Position numbers and translations under genes: made by a program. This document shows positions 1-8,761 of a stretch of DNA of 64,000 nucleotides, one piece after another. The notes under the pieces are model-generated. The model saw nothing but the letters and a program-made list of their open reading frames with translations. It did no database searches and had not been told where the DNA came from. The stretch is from Pseudazoarcus sp963975885 (lineage in GTDB: Bacteria; Pseudomonadota; Gammaproteobacteria; Burkholderiales; Rhodocyclaceae), in assembly GCA_963975885.1 (NCBI GenBank), contig CAXBIS010000006.1, forward strand, positions 62,001 through 126,000, given 5' to 3'. Within the stretch, counting starts at the first letter, position 1. The number at the start of each line of letters is the position of its first letter.

Positions 1-2494
1 CCACGCGCAGCGATACCACGCCGCGCACGTCGGGCCGCCCGGCCGAGAACTTGATGGCGTTGCCGACGATGTTGTAGAGCACCTGGCGCAGCCGCACTTC
101 ATCCGAGATCACGCCGGCGGGCAGCGCGGGGTCGATGTACAGCGAGACGTCCACGCCGCGCCGCACCGCGACGGGCGAGAGCGAGGCGCACACGCCTTCG
201 ACGACCTCGGTCAGCGCCAGCGGGCGCAACTCGATCTCCAGCCGCCCGGCCTCGATCTTGGAGAAGTCGAGGATGTCGTCGATCAGCGTCAGCAGCGCGG
301 TGGAGGATTCGCGGATGGTGCGCACCAGATCGCGCTGGTATTCGTTGAGGCTGCTGCAGGCGAGCACGTCGGCCAGGCCCACCACGCCGTTCATCGGCGT
401 GCGGATCTCGTGGCTCATGGCGGCGAGGAAGGCCGACTTGGCGCGGTTGGCTTCATCCGCGTGTTCGCGCGCGCGCGTCAGGTCGGCCACCAGCGCCTTG
501 CGCTCGGTGATGTCGCGCAGCGTGCCGGTGAACACGCGGCGATCGCCGAACACGTATTCGCTCACCGCCAGTTCCAGCGCGATGTCGTGGCCGTCCTTGT
601 GGCGGCCGACGACCTCGCGGTTGCGCCCGATGATGCGCCGCTCGCCGGTATCCAGGTAGCGGCGGATGTAGTCGTCGTGGGTGGCCGAGTCGGCGCCGGT
701 CATGAGCATGGAGACGTTGCGGCCGATCACCTCGTCCGGCCGGTAGTCGAACATCGGCTCGACCGCGCGGTTGATGTTGATGACGCGTCCGTCGGTGGCG
801 ATGGTGATGACGCACTCGACGATGTTGTCGAGCACCGCGCGCTCCTCGGCCTCGCGATCGCGCAGCCGGGCCAGCGTCTCGGCCAGTTCGGTGATGCGCT
901 CGCGCACGCGGGCATTGGTGGCGGCGTTGCGCCCGGCGCTGCCGAGCACGGCAAAAGCCACCAGCAGCGACGCGAATACCGAAAACCCCAGATAGGCCCG
1001 AACCGCCGGCGTGGCGCCCGCGTCCCGATCTGGCGCGATGCGGGCCATGTCGATGCGCCACACCAGGCCGCCGATCTGGAGTTCGCGCGAAACTTCCGGC
1101 GTGGCCTGCGCCGGCAGCGTGTCGTAGAGCACGCGCGAGGGCGTGCCGGGGCTGACGTCGTGCACGCGGAACGCCAGAGCCTGCGCCTGCGCCAGACGGG
1201 TCAGGTCATCGAGGAGGTGCTGCAGGTCGAGCACGCCGACGACGTAACCGTCCAACGACTCGTCGCCGGGCGAGAGCACGGGCAGGAAGACCAGCAGGCT
1301 CGAGCGTTGCGTGCGCAGCAACTCGTCACGCACGACATGCACGCTGCCCGGTACCTCGAGCGCGCGCATCATCGCTGCCCGTCGCTCGGCAGACTGGGCG
1401 TGATCCAGCCCCAGGGCCTCGTCGTTGAGCCACATCGGCTCGCTGTAGAGCACCGGAAAGTGTTCGGCGCGCGGAGGACTGGGCTGGCGGGCGCCTTCTG
1501 CGTCGAAGTCGAAGACGACGTAGTCGACGAGGCCGCCGGCACGTACCGAGGCCTCGAAGGCCTCGCGCTCGACATCGCGCACACGCGGCGCCCAGTCGAT
1601 CCCGATGAGAGCCGGTCGTTCGTGCAGTCCGGCCGTGTAGCGGCGGAACTCCTCGCGCGTGACGCTGCTGCTGGACGTGAACAGTCGCACCACGCCGTTG
1701 AGCGGCTCGAGCGCGCCGGCCAAGTCGAGCAGGCCACGATCGCCGACGATGTCCATGGCCTGCCGGGCTTCGGCGCGCTCGCGGGAGTCCTCCAGGCGTG
1801 TCATCTGCACCAGCCCTGCGACCAGCAGGAAGGCGGTCACGGCCGGAATCACGGCCACGCGCCAGCCGCCCTCCCAGTGCCGTCGCAACTCGCCGCTACC
1901 GGGCCACATGGCCAGCGCGAGCGGGGTGAAGAGCAGCACGCCGGCGGTGTCTCCGGCCCACCACAGCAGCCAGTTGTCGAGCAGATCGGGCGCCTGCATC
2001 ACTCCCGCGGCGTACAGCGTGGCGACGCCGATTCCCGGCGCGAGCGTGGATGCCAGGGGTCCGCAGAGCAGGATCAGCAGGGCCAGCGCGCGATCGGCGT
2101 GACGCGCCTCGACGGCGCCCAGCCAGCGTCGCGCCAGCCACGCCCCCACCAGGGCCTGCAGCGCGATGCCGCAGGCGATGCCGATGGCCGCCGGCCAGTG
2201 ACCGCCGGACGGGGCGATGAACAACTCGGTGAGCAGACCGGCGAGCCACAGCGCGGGCCACAGGCGCAGCCCCCAGGTCAGCAGACCGGCCAGCGCGATG
2301 CCGGCGGCGGGCCACAGCGGCGAGGCGTAGCCGGTGGTCAGCGCGACCAGGTGGCCGGTCCATGCCGCGACAAGATACAGCGCCGCGAGCACCATGAAGC
2401 GGCGCGCATAAGCAGACGGCCCCGTTGCCGGGGCCGTCGCGTCGGCCGTGGCTTGCACCTGCTGCCGACCGGTCGCCGTTCGCTCGTCCTGCAT
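1..2494 (-). CDS. MASE1-CHASE-PAS sensor histidine kinase, 3' end cut by window edge
   Basis: Reading leftward from an ATG at 2494, the frame stays open to the window edge (831 codons), so the C-terminus is missing. The N-terminal third is a polytopic MASE1-type membrane region (SPLWPAAGIALA near residue 55). It is followed by a CHASE-like extracytoplasmic domain (IGIDWAPRV), another membrane segment, and a PAS domain around residues 560-680. Next come a HisKA dimerisation helix with the phospho-acceptor His695 (MSHEIRTPMNG) and the start of the HATPase domain. The PAS carries the FixL-like pattern HDDYIRRY (His606), then RRIIGRNREV with Arg626. Known kinases of this type autophosphorylate and pass phosphate to a response regulator, and the missing C-terminus may hold a receiver. 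An internal ATG at 2395 is a less likely start because it would cut into the first hydrophobic segment. Confidence 0.85.
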   Translation of the reverse strand, partial: MQDERTATGRQQVQATADATAPATGPSAYARRFMVLAALYLVAAWTGHLVALTTGYASPLWPAAGIALAGLLTWGLRLWPALWLAGLLTELFIAPSGGHWPAAIGIACGIALQALVGAWLARRWLGAVEARHADRALALLILLCGPLASTLAPGIGVATLYAAGVMQAPDLLDNWLLWWAGDTAGVLLFTPLALAMWPGSGELRRHWEGGWRVAVIPAVTAFLLVAGLVQMTRLEDSRERAEARQAMDIVGDRGLLDLAGALEPLNGVVRLFTSSSSVTREEFRRYTAGLHERPALIGIDWAPRVRDVEREAFEASVRAGGLVDYVVFDFDAEGARQPSPPRAEHFPVLYSEPMWLNDEALGLDHAQSAERRAAMMRALEVPGSVHVVRDELLRTQRSSLLVFLPVLSPGDESLDGYVVGVLDLQHLLDDLTRLAQAQALAFRVHDVSPGTPSRVLYDTLPAQATPEVSRELQIGGLVWRIDMARIAPDRDAGATPAVRAYLGFSVFASLLVAFAVLGSAGRNAATNARVRERITELAETLARLRDREAEERAVLDNIVECVITIATDGRVININRAVEPMFDYRPDEVIGRNVSMLMTGADSATHDDYIRRYLDTGERRIIGRNREVVGRHKDGHDIALELAVSEYVFGDRRVFTGTLRDITERKALVADLTRAREHADEANRAKSAFLAAMSHEIRTPMNGVVGLADVLACSSLNEYQRDLVRTIRESSTALLTLIDDILDFSKIEAGRLEIELRPLALTEVVEGVCASLSPVAVRRGVDVSLYIDPALPAGVISDEVRLRQVLYNIVGNAIKFSAGRPDVRGVVSLRV

Positions 2495-2578
2495 ATTCCG
2501 TGCCGTGGGTAGGGTTTTTTGTTTCAGCGCCGAACTATACATCTTGCTGCCATGTCGGCGGGGCCGACTTGGCCCGTT

Positions 2579-4591
2579 TCAGGCGGCCTGCAGCCGAAAG
2601 CGCGAGATCAGCGCATCGAGCCGTGCCACCTGTTCCTCCATCTGCGCCGCCGTGGCGGCGTTGGACTGCGCCGAGGCGCTGTTCTGACCGGACATGTCGG
2701 CAATGCGCTCGACGTTGACGGCTACCTGCTGCACGGCGCCGTTCTGCTCGCGCAGCGCATCGGCGATGGCCTGCACATTGTCTGCCACGTGCGCCGAGCT
2801 GTCGCCGATCTCCTCCAGGGCGCCTGCCGTGCGCGTGACCAGTTCGAGGCTGGAATCAGCGTCCGCATCGGTCTCCTGCATCGCCGTCACGGTGCCGCCG
2901 ACGCGCCCCTGGATCTCCTCGATGATGGCGCCGATCTCGCCGGTGGCGGACGAGGTGCGCTCGGCCAGCTTGCGCACCTCGTCCGCCACTACCGCGAAGC
3001 CGCGTCCCTGTTCGCCGGCCCTCGCCGCCTCGATGGCGGCGTTGAGCGCGAGCAGGTTGGTCTGTTCGGCGATCTCGCGAATCACCGCGACGATGCCGCC
3101 GATTTTCTGCGAGTTGGTTTCCAGTTCCAGCACGTCCCGGCTGGAGGCGTTGATGCGCGAGGCGATGTGGCGCACGCGATCGACCATCTCCTTCATCAGG
3201 CGCAGCGCAGCCTGGGTGCGTTCGCGCGCATTGTTGACCAGCTCGGCGGCCGATTCCGCGTTGGTGGCGGTCTCGCTGATGCTGACCGAGGCCTGCTCGA
3301 CACCGGCCGCCATCGACGAGGCGGCATCCGACTGCAGATCAGCACCGCGACTCAGTTCGCCGCTGGAGGCCGACAGCGACTGCGCGGCCGAGGCGATGGC
3401 ATGGCTGGACTGGCCGGTTTCGCCGAGAATGAGGCGGAACTTGTCCATCAGCGCGTTGAAGGCCTGCGCGGCGCGCATCACCTCGGCCACGCCTTCTTCC
3501 GGCACCTTGTGGGTGAAATCGTCCTCGCGCGAGACGTGTTCGGCGACCTCGATGGCGGCCTTGAGCGGGCGCGCGATGCTGCGCGCGACCCAGGTCGAGA
3601 CGGCCACCGTGAACAGCACCGCCAGCATCGCCGCGGCCAGCGTCAGCGCCAGCGCGCGCTGGCCGGCGTCCACCAGCGTGCCGGAGGCGGCATCGATCGC
3701 GCCCGCGAGCTGCTGCTCGATCACGCGTAGGCCTTCGATGCGCCGCGTGCTGGCGGCGAACCAGTCCTCGGGAGCGACATCGAAGCCGCCCAGCATCTGC
3801 AGTTCCTCGATGATGCCGCGCAGGCGCAGCACCTCGCGCTCCGCCTCCGAGTCGCGCAGCGTGTCGAGAGCGCCCGCCAGCGCTTCGCCGGCGGCGGTGT
3901 GGAACATCTCGAAGAAGGCTTCCTGACGGTTGACCAGCCGGATCAGCCGTTCGTACTGCTCGGGCGTGGAGAAGTTGGCGGCGAACACCTGGGCGTTGAG
4001 CGCGCGCTCCAGCCCGGCGCTTTCCTTGGCGCGCACCAGCGATTCGAAGGCCGAGGCGCGCTGCGCGATGGTGGGATCCTCGTTGTAGCGCGCGACCGCG
4101 GCCATGCCGTCAATCAGGCGGTCGATGGTGCCCGAGTACCACGCGCCGCTGGCGCCGGCATCCATCTCCTGCGCGTCGATGGCGGCGCGCGTGGCGGCCA
4201 GGCCGTCGAGACGTTCTCGCGCGGCCTCCAGCACCACGGCCACGTCCGGCAGGCTGGCCGAACCGGTCGCGTCGATGCGGGCCAGCAGCGCCTGCAGCGC
4301 AGTGCCGGTTTCGGCGCGATAGCCGGGCAGCGCGTCGGCGAAGCGCTCGCCGCGGCTGCTCAGGAACACGCCCGAAGCGCCGCGCTCTACCTGCATGCGG
4401 TGGATCAGATCGTTGGCGGCGACCGAGATCGACATCAGTTCCTGGGTGATCGCGGCCGAGCGGTACTTCTGCCAGCCGGCGTGGATGCCGAGACCGGCGA
4501 ACACGATCAGCGCGGCCAGCGGTATTGCGACGAGCAGCGTCAGGCGTTGCCCGATTGTCGATGGGCTGCGGTTTACGGCGTTCTTCTTCAT
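2579..4591 (-). CDS. Methyl-accepting chemotaxis protein with NIT (nitrate/nitrite sensing) domain
   Basis: This 670-residue chemoreceptor has TM1 at about residues 16-38, a large helical periplasmic domain at about 50-295, TM2 at about 312-336, a HAMP domain at about 337-390, and a C-terminal signalling coiled coil. The conserved hairpin tip for CheA/CheW binding is visible as EQTNLLALNAAIEAARAGE. The periplasmic part has the ERGASGVFLSS-type pattern of the NIT domain, which in known proteins senses nitrate or nitrite. That fits the nar operon a few kilobases away, although the ligand here is inferred. The frame can be extended 11 codons to 4624, but MKKNAVN at 4591 gives a normal short basic N-terminus before TM1. 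It lies 84 bases downstream, on the same strand, of the kinase at 1-2494. Confidence 0.92.
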   Translation of the reverse strand: MKKNAVNRSPSTIGQRLTLLVAIPLAALIVFAGLGIHAGWQKYRSAAITQELMSISVAANDLIHRMQVERGASGVFLSSRGERFADALPGYRAETGTALQALLARIDATGSASLPDVAVVLEAARERLDGLAATRAAIDAQEMDAGASGAWYSGTIDRLIDGMAAVARYNEDPTIAQRASAFESLVRAKESAGLERALNAQVFAANFSTPEQYERLIRLVNRQEAFFEMFHTAAGEALAGALDTLRDSEAEREVLRLRGIIEELQMLGGFDVAPEDWFAASTRRIEGLRVIEQQLAGAIDAASGTLVDAGQRALALTLAAAMLAVLFTVAVSTWVARSIARPLKAAIEVAEHVSREDDFTHKVPEEGVAEVMRAAQAFNALMDKFRLILGETGQSSHAIASAAQSLSASSGELSRGADLQSDAASSMAAGVEQASVSISETATNAESAAELVNNARERTQAALRLMKEMVDRVRHIASRINASSRDVLELETNSQKIGGIVAVIREIAEQTNLLALNAAIEAARAGEQGRGFAVVADEVRKLAERTSSATGEIGAIIEEIQGRVGGTVTAMQETDADADSSLELVTRTAGALEEIGDSSAHVADNVQAIADALREQNGAVQQVAVNVERIADMSGQNSASAQSNAATAAQMEEQVARLDALISRFRLQAA

Positions 4592-4665
4592 GGTGTGCGA
4601 TCCGTAGGGGGCCAGCGTCTGCAACGGACGTCAGCGCGCGCGGCTTGAGGATTTTCGCCGGTGAC

Positions 4666-5089
4666 TCAGCCCAGCGTGCCGATCAGCGTGTCGCATTTGC
4701 CGATGTTGGCGCGGTGCGTGTCGAGCATCTCGCGCAGGCCGTCGCGCATGTGGGCTTAGGGCACGCGCGGTACACGCTCGGTCTCGCGTGCGACCCAGCC
4801 CTGACCGCGGTTCGGCGCGGCCTGGCACGGCCCGCGCCTTGTCGGCGAAGCCGCCGGTCGCGCGGCTGATGTCGGCGCCCAGTTCCTGCAGATAGCCGAA
4901 CATCAGCCGGCAGTAGCGGCCCTCGTCGTGACGCGACTCGACGATCAGCGTGCGTGCGTCGGCCTCGTCGGCGAAGTCCTTTTCATATTCGCCCAGCACC
5001 TTGACGCCGGCGCGCTCGCATTCGAGAAGGATATTGAGGCATTCGGCCAGTTCGGCGTCGCTCATGGGTGTGCAATCGGGTGTGGTCAT
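4666..5089 (-). pseudogene. DUF6306-type protein gene, broken by frameshift and in-frame stop
   Basis: The first part reads MTTPDCTPMSDAELAECLN and continues LLECERAGVKVLGEYEK, matching the start of the DUF6306 family as remembered (small helical proteins of unknown function). After GFADKARAV the frame is lost near 4815-4830. The family-like continuation NRGQGWVARE then appears in another frame, runs into TAA at 4758-4756, and continues in that same frame as AHMRDGLREMLDTHRAN to a TGA at 4666. At least two lesions are therefore needed to explain the sequence. The gene starts 16 bases after the MFS gene stop, on the same strand, so it was probably the second gene of that operon. GAGG lies upstream of the start. 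Sequencing error is an alternative explanation. Confidence 0.7.
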
Positions 5090-5105
5090 GGGGCTTCGCC
5101 TCGGG

Positions 5106-6341
5106 TCAGGACGGTTCCAGGGTGCCGGCGAGCGCCGGCCGGAGTCGATGCCGTCGCCACAGCGGCAGCAGCGCGAACGCGAGCACGATCTCGAACAGAC
5201 CGAAGACGACGAACACCGGCACGTAGGGATCGATACCGCTCGCGCGCAGCCAGGCGACCAGGCTGCCGGCGAGCAGCGGTCCCAGCGCGAAGCCGGCCGA
5301 GCCGACGATGTTGAAACCGGCCAGCGTGGTCGCGCGGGCGCCGTCCGGCGCCAGTACCGCGGTGAGCACCAGAGACGGCGCATACATCGTGGCGCCGACC
5401 ACGCCTCCGGCGGCCATCAGCGACAGCAGCGCATCACGCCCGGCCAGCGGCAGCGCGATCAGGAAGGCGCCGTACAGCACGCTGCCAACGAGCATCAGCG
5501 CGAACGCGTCGACATGGCGGCACAAACGCCCGACCGGCCATGTCAGCAGCGAGAATGGCACCAGAAAGGCGGCCATCGCTGCACCGATGGGGGCAGGGCC
5601 CATTTCCAGCACGACGGCCATGTACAGCGTCAGTGTCGACACGATGAAGCCCACCGTGAGGCGGTCGACAAAGGCGAAGACATAGGGGATGGCCAGCGCG
5701 TGTCGTTGGCCCACGGCCGCAAACGGCGAGCGACGCCCGCACGGGGTGGCCGGGGCGTCGCGCAGCAAACACGCCGCTGCCAGCGCGAGAGCGGCAGCCA
5801 GCGCGCCGCCGGCGAACGGCACCAGAGCGGCGTCGTGTGCGCCGATCCAGCCGCCCAGCGGCGCGCCGGCGGCCACGCCCAGACCGATGGCCGCACCGAC
5901 GCCGCCCATGGTGCCGCCCAGACGATCGTGGCGGGCGTGGTCGGCGGCCAGCGTCATCAGCAAAGACAGCGCGCTGATGTGAGCGCAGCCCTCGATGAAG
6001 CGCAGGGTCAGCACCACGCCGTAGGCATGCTCGCTGGCGAGCGCGAACAGGCTCGCTGCGTTAAGCGCCAGTGCGGCGACGATCAGCGCCGTGCGCCGGC
6101 CGTTGCGGTCGGCCAGCCAGCCGGCCAACGGCGCGGCGATCATCGCACCGATCATGTTGGCCGACATGAAGGCGTGACGCGCGATATCGCCGAGGCCCGG
6201 ATGACGTTCCACCGTGAGCGCGGGCAGCACCGGAACCATCGCCGTGACCGGCAGCATCAGCGTAAACAGCAGGGCGGCGATGATGGCGGGCGGTAGTACC
6301 GTGGCGAACTGCGGGGTGGGAGAGGCATCGGGCGCGGTCAT
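5106..6341 (-). CDS. MFS transporter
   Basis: This 411-residue, very hydrophobic protein has about twelve membrane segments. It carries the cytoplasmic loop signature of the major facilitator superfamily (GWLADRNGRRTALI after TM2). It is an inner-membrane secondary transporter. The substrate cannot be read from the sequence, and drug/metabolite efflux subfamilies are the nearest in style. It is followed 16 bases later by the broken DUF6306 gene. An FNR-like box (6424-6437) lies about 83 bases upstream of the start, which suggests expression under low oxygen. The Shine-Dalgarno sequence is weak, but the start gives a normal N-terminus just before TM1. Confidence 0.85.
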   Translation of the reverse strand: MTAPDASPTPQFATVLPPAIIAALLFTLMLPVTAMVPVLPALTVERHPGLGDIARHAFMSANMIGAMIAAPLAGWLADRNGRRTALIVAALALNAASLFALASEHAYGVVLTLRFIEGCAHISALSLLMTLAADHARHDRLGGTMGGVGAAIGLGVAAGAPLGGWIGAHDAALVPFAGGALAAALALAAACLLRDAPATPCGRRSPFAAVGQRHALAIPYVFAFVDRLTVGFIVSTLTLYMAVVLEMGPAPIGAAMAAFLVPFSLLTWPVGRLCRHVDAFALMLVGSVLYGAFLIALPLAGRDALLSLMAAGGVVGATMYAPSLVLTAVLAPDGARATTLAGFNIVGSAGFALGPLLAGSLVAWLRASGIDPYVPVFVVFGLFEIVLAFALLPLWRRHRLRPALAGTLEPS

Positions 6342-6423
6342 GTTGGTCGAGCCGGTCGGGCACGGCGTGATGCCGTGCGGGTCGGGAACGGCGACAGACT
6401 AGCGTGCGCGCGCCCACTCCGGC

Positions 6424-6437
6424 TTGATGCGGGTCAA
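6424..6437. promoter_or_regulatory. FNR/ANR-like box upstream of the MFS gene
   Basis: TTGATGCGGGTCAA differs from the consensus TTGAT-N4-ATCAA at one position. It lies in the gap between the Yip1-type gene and the minus-strand MFS gene, about 83 bases before the MFS start codon, a usable distance for an activator site. Similar boxes precede other anaerobic genes in this window. Confidence 0.5.
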
Positions 6438-6468
6438 GCCGGCAAGGCGATGCAGGGCCCGGACGCAC

Positions 6469-6493
6469 GAAGGCCCGGACATGCCGGGCCTTC
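6469..6493 (-). terminator. GC-rich hairpin after the Yip1-type gene
   Basis: A perfect 10-bp stem, GAAGGCCCGG / CCGGGCCTTC, with a 5-base loop lies 23 bases past the stop of the Yip1-type gene. No T-run follows on the minus strand, so it is at best a non-canonical terminator or an mRNA-end stabilising hairpin. Confidence 0.45.
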
Positions 6494-6515
6494 GGGAACG
6501 GATTGGGGCCGGGAA

Positions 6516-7088
6516 TCAGGCCAACATGAACAGCGGCAGCAGCACGATACCGGCCAGCACCATGGTATTGACCATGCCGAAGCCGATCACGCGCATCGAC
6601 ACTTCGCGGCAATCGACTTCCTGGACGCTCAGCACGGCACGGATGCCCTGGCGGATCAGCACGGCCGAGACAGCCAGGCCGAGAGCCGGGATACCGGCGG
6701 CGATCGTCAGGCTGGAGCTGAGCAGGCCCAGCGAAGAGATCCACAGCGGCAGCGGCGCGATCGCGGCAACCAGGAAGGCGCCGTTCATGTCGCTGCGGCC
6801 GCCCTTGGCGCGCACCGTGGCGTCGACCGCCCAGGCCATCAGGAAGATCGACAGCAGTTCGGCGACCAGGAACACGGCGGCGACCAGTTCCCACATTCCG
6901 GCCTTCACGGTCGGAAAATGCACGGCGCCGACGGTGTGCGCGGCGAGCAGGATCATCGCGGGCGGCAGCAACGCGAAGGGCAGGGCGACGTTGGCGAAGG
7001 TGCGCGTGGTGCACGGCGGCTTCTTCATCAACTCGCGCCAGGCAGCGCGCGGGGACAGGAGCAGGGCGGGAATCCGGGTCAGGTTCAT
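6516..7088 (-). CDS. Yip1-family integral membrane protein
   Basis: This protein of 190 residues opens with MNLTRIPALLLSPRAAWREL, a typical beginning for bacterial Yip1/DUF1282 proteins, and has about five membrane segments (for example PFALLPPAMILLAAH). The frame continues upstream to 7229, but that extension is low-complexity Arg/Pro sequence. The ATG at 7088, just before the family-like start, is preferred. The molecular function is not established for bacterial members. It is divergent from the membrane protein gene at 7370, and the FNR-like box at 7291-7304 lies between them. Confidence 0.85.
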   Translation of the reverse strand: MNLTRIPALLLSPRAAWRELMKKPPCTTRTFANVALPFALLPPAMILLAAHTVGAVHFPTVKAGMWELVAAVFLVAELLSIFLMAWAVDATVRAKGGRSDMNGAFLVAAIAPLPLWISSLGLLSSSLTIAAGIPALGLAVSAVLIRQGIRAVLSVQEVDCREVSMRVIGFGMVNTMVLAGIVLLPLFMLA

Positions 7089-7290
7089 GTTGGCTTCTCG
7101 TTGTTGGGCCTTGCCGCGCTCTCTCGGGCGCGGGCCGGGCCTCGATGCCGTCCTTGTGGGAGCGGGACCGTCGGCGCCGGGGCTGACTGATCGGTGATTC
7201 TGTCGGCCTCGCAGTATCTCTTGAGACATATTTCAAAAGTGATACTTCGGCGAAGCGCGCGAAGCATACCGCGGGCGTGCCGGAAATCGA

Positions 7291-7304
7291 TTGACCTTGA
7301 TCAA
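7291..7304. promoter_or_regulatory. FNR/ANR-like box upstream of the 7370 membrane protein gene
   Basis: TTGACCTTGATCAA matches TTGAT-N4-ATCAA with one mismatch. It is centred about 72 bases before the GTG start at 7370, leaving room for a promoter with the box near -41.5. It may also act on the divergent Yip1-type gene, although that start is about 200 bases away. Confidence 0.65.
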
Positions 7305-7369
7305 GGTTTTTTATTCTGACGCTTCGAAAATGGACGCATGAACTGCTCGATTTTTCTGCGGAGCCTGGC

Positions 7370-8653
7370 GTGAACCCGGCCGCCGGTGCGCTGTGTTACG
7401 ACGCCACGCCGCCGTTGCGCGTCCCCATGCGTTTTCTGCTGACTGCGCCGCTGTTCGGCGTCGCCGTCGGCCTGTTGCTGGTGTTCGCGCCCGAGGCGCT
7501 GGCTTCGCGCTGGCAGCCGGCGGCCTTCGCGGCGACCCATCTGCTCGCCGTGGGCTTCATGCTGGTGGCGATGTGCGGGGCGCTGATGCAAGTCCTGCCG
7601 GTGGTGGCCGGTGTGGCCGTGCCCGGCGGCGTCTGGCTGGCCGGCGTGGTCCATTTGGCCTTGCTCGCCGGTGCGGCCATGCTGTCCTGGGGTCTGGGTT
7701 TCGGCGAGGCGCAGATGATTCGTGGCGGCGGCCTGCTGCTCGGCGCGGCGGCGAGCCTCTTCATCGCGGCGGTGGCCATCGGCCTGTGGGGGGCGCGCGC
7801 CGACCTGGACACGCAGCGCGACCTGCGCCTGGCGCTGGTCGGCATCGGCGTGGCGGCGCTGCTGGGCGCGACCCTTGCACAGGTGCTGGGTGGTGCATTG
7901 CAGTTGCCGTTCGCGCCGCTGCTCGAAATGCACGTGGGCTGGGCGCTGCTCGGCGCGGCCGGCATGTTGCTCGCCGCGACCAGCTGGATCGTGGTGCCGA
8001 TGTTCCAGATCACGCCGGCCTACCCGGCGTGGATGACGCGCCGCTGGGCGCTCGCGTTGTTCGTCGCGCTGGCCTTGTGGAGTGGCGCGCTCGCAGCCGG
8101 GGCGACCGTGCTCGCGAATCTCGCCCTGGCGCTGATGCTGGCGTTGGGGGCGTGCTTTGCCGCGACCACGCTGTGGCTGCAGCGGCGTTCGCGCCGTGCC
8201 GTGCCGGATGCGACCACGCGTGCCTTCCGCCTGGCGATGATCGCCTTCGCTGCCGGCATCGTCTGCGTGGTGGTGGCGCGTACCCGTGGCGGCGACGCGT
8301 GGGCCGTGGCGGCCGGCGTGCTGCTGCTCTATGGGGGCTTCACCAGCGCCATCCAGGGCATGCTCTACAAGATCGTGCCCTTCCTGTGCTGGCTGGACCT
8401 GAGCCAGGCGGGGCGGCGCGCGCCCAACGTCCGCAAGCTGCAACCCGATGGCCGCGTGGCGCTGCACGCGCGCATTCACGTCGGTGCGCTGGGCGTCGTG
8501 CTGCTGGCGGTGTTCGTCGCCGAGGCGTGGCTTGCGCGCGCCGCCGGGGTGCTCGTCGCCGCGGACTTCGCCGTGCTGTTGTGGATCATGGCCGGCGTGC
8601 TGCGTGCGCACGCTGCGGCGGGCGCACGCGAAGAACTAGTCCGAAAGGACTAA
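7370..8653 (+). CDS. Polytopic membrane protein, possibly related to haem-copper oxidase subunit I / NnrS-like proteins
   Basis: A 427-residue protein with about twelve membrane helices. It starts at GTG with GGAG seven bases upstream. Histidines sit inside or next to helices in blocks reminiscent of haem-copper oxidase subunit I-like proteins: ATHLLAVGF (His57), LLEMHVGWALLG (His188) and HARIHVGALG (His366/His370). There are also proline-rich turns, ALMQVLPVV and SWIVVPMFQITP. I do not recognise a named family with certainty, and NnrS-like proteins of denitrifiers are an alternative. It stands behind an FNR-like box and 108 bases before narK1, so a role in anaerobic or nitrogen-oxide metabolism is likely, but the reaction is unknown. 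Confidence 0.75.
   Translation: MNPAAGALCYDATPPLRVPMRFLLTAPLFGVAVGLLLVFAPEALASRWQPAAFAATHLLAVGFMLVAMCGALMQVLPVVAGVAVPGGVWLAGVVHLALLAGAAMLSWGLGFGEAQMIRGGGLLLGAAASLFIAAVAIGLWGARADLDTQRDLRLALVGIGVAALLGATLAQVLGGALQLPFAPLLEMHVGWALLGAAGMLLAATSWIVVPMFQITPAYPAWMTRRWALALFVALALWSGALAAGATVLANLALALMLALGACFAATTLWLQRRSRRAVPDATTRAFRLAMIAFAAGIVCVVVARTRGGDAWAVAAGVLLLYGGFTSAIQGMLYKIVPFLCWLDLSQAGRRAPNVRKLQPDGRVALHARIHVGALGVVLLAVFVAEAWLARAAGVLVAADFAVLLWIMAGVLRAHAAAGAREELVRKD
8637..8652. repeat. Perfect inverted repeat at the end of the 7370 gene
   Basis: TAGTCC-GAAA-GGACTA straddles the stop codon of the membrane protein gene. It could be a small RNA hairpin with a GNRA-type loop, or a protein site. No T-run follows, so read-through into narK1 remains possible. 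Confidence 0.5.
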
Positions 8654-8673
8654 CCGCACGGTCGCAAGACTAG

Positions 8674-8680
8674 TACCCCT
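8674..8680 (+). promoter_or_regulatory. Candidate NarL heptamer upstream of narK1
   Basis: TACCCCT fits the NarL heptamer consensus TACYYMT and lies 82 bases before the narK1 start. A single heptamer is short enough to occur by chance. The presence of narXL in the same operon is the only extra support. Confidence 0.3.
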
Positions 8681-8761
8681 TACGCCATCAGGAGAATTTT
8701 CCCGCCACTGCCGACTGCGTAGTCTGCAAATCGTGAAAGAGGAGCCTAGGGAGGCCCGATC

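Noticed and set aside
2414..2437. Strong GC hairpin GACGGCCCCG/CGGGGCCGTC near the kinase start
   Set aside because: It lies inside the coding sequence (about residues 20-27) with no T-run on either strand. Probably a by-product of GC-rich codons.
410..2512. 700-codon open frame on the plus strand
   Set aside because: Antisense to the MASE1 kinase. It is His/Gly/Arg-rich low-information sequence, typical of the shadow of a high-GC gene.
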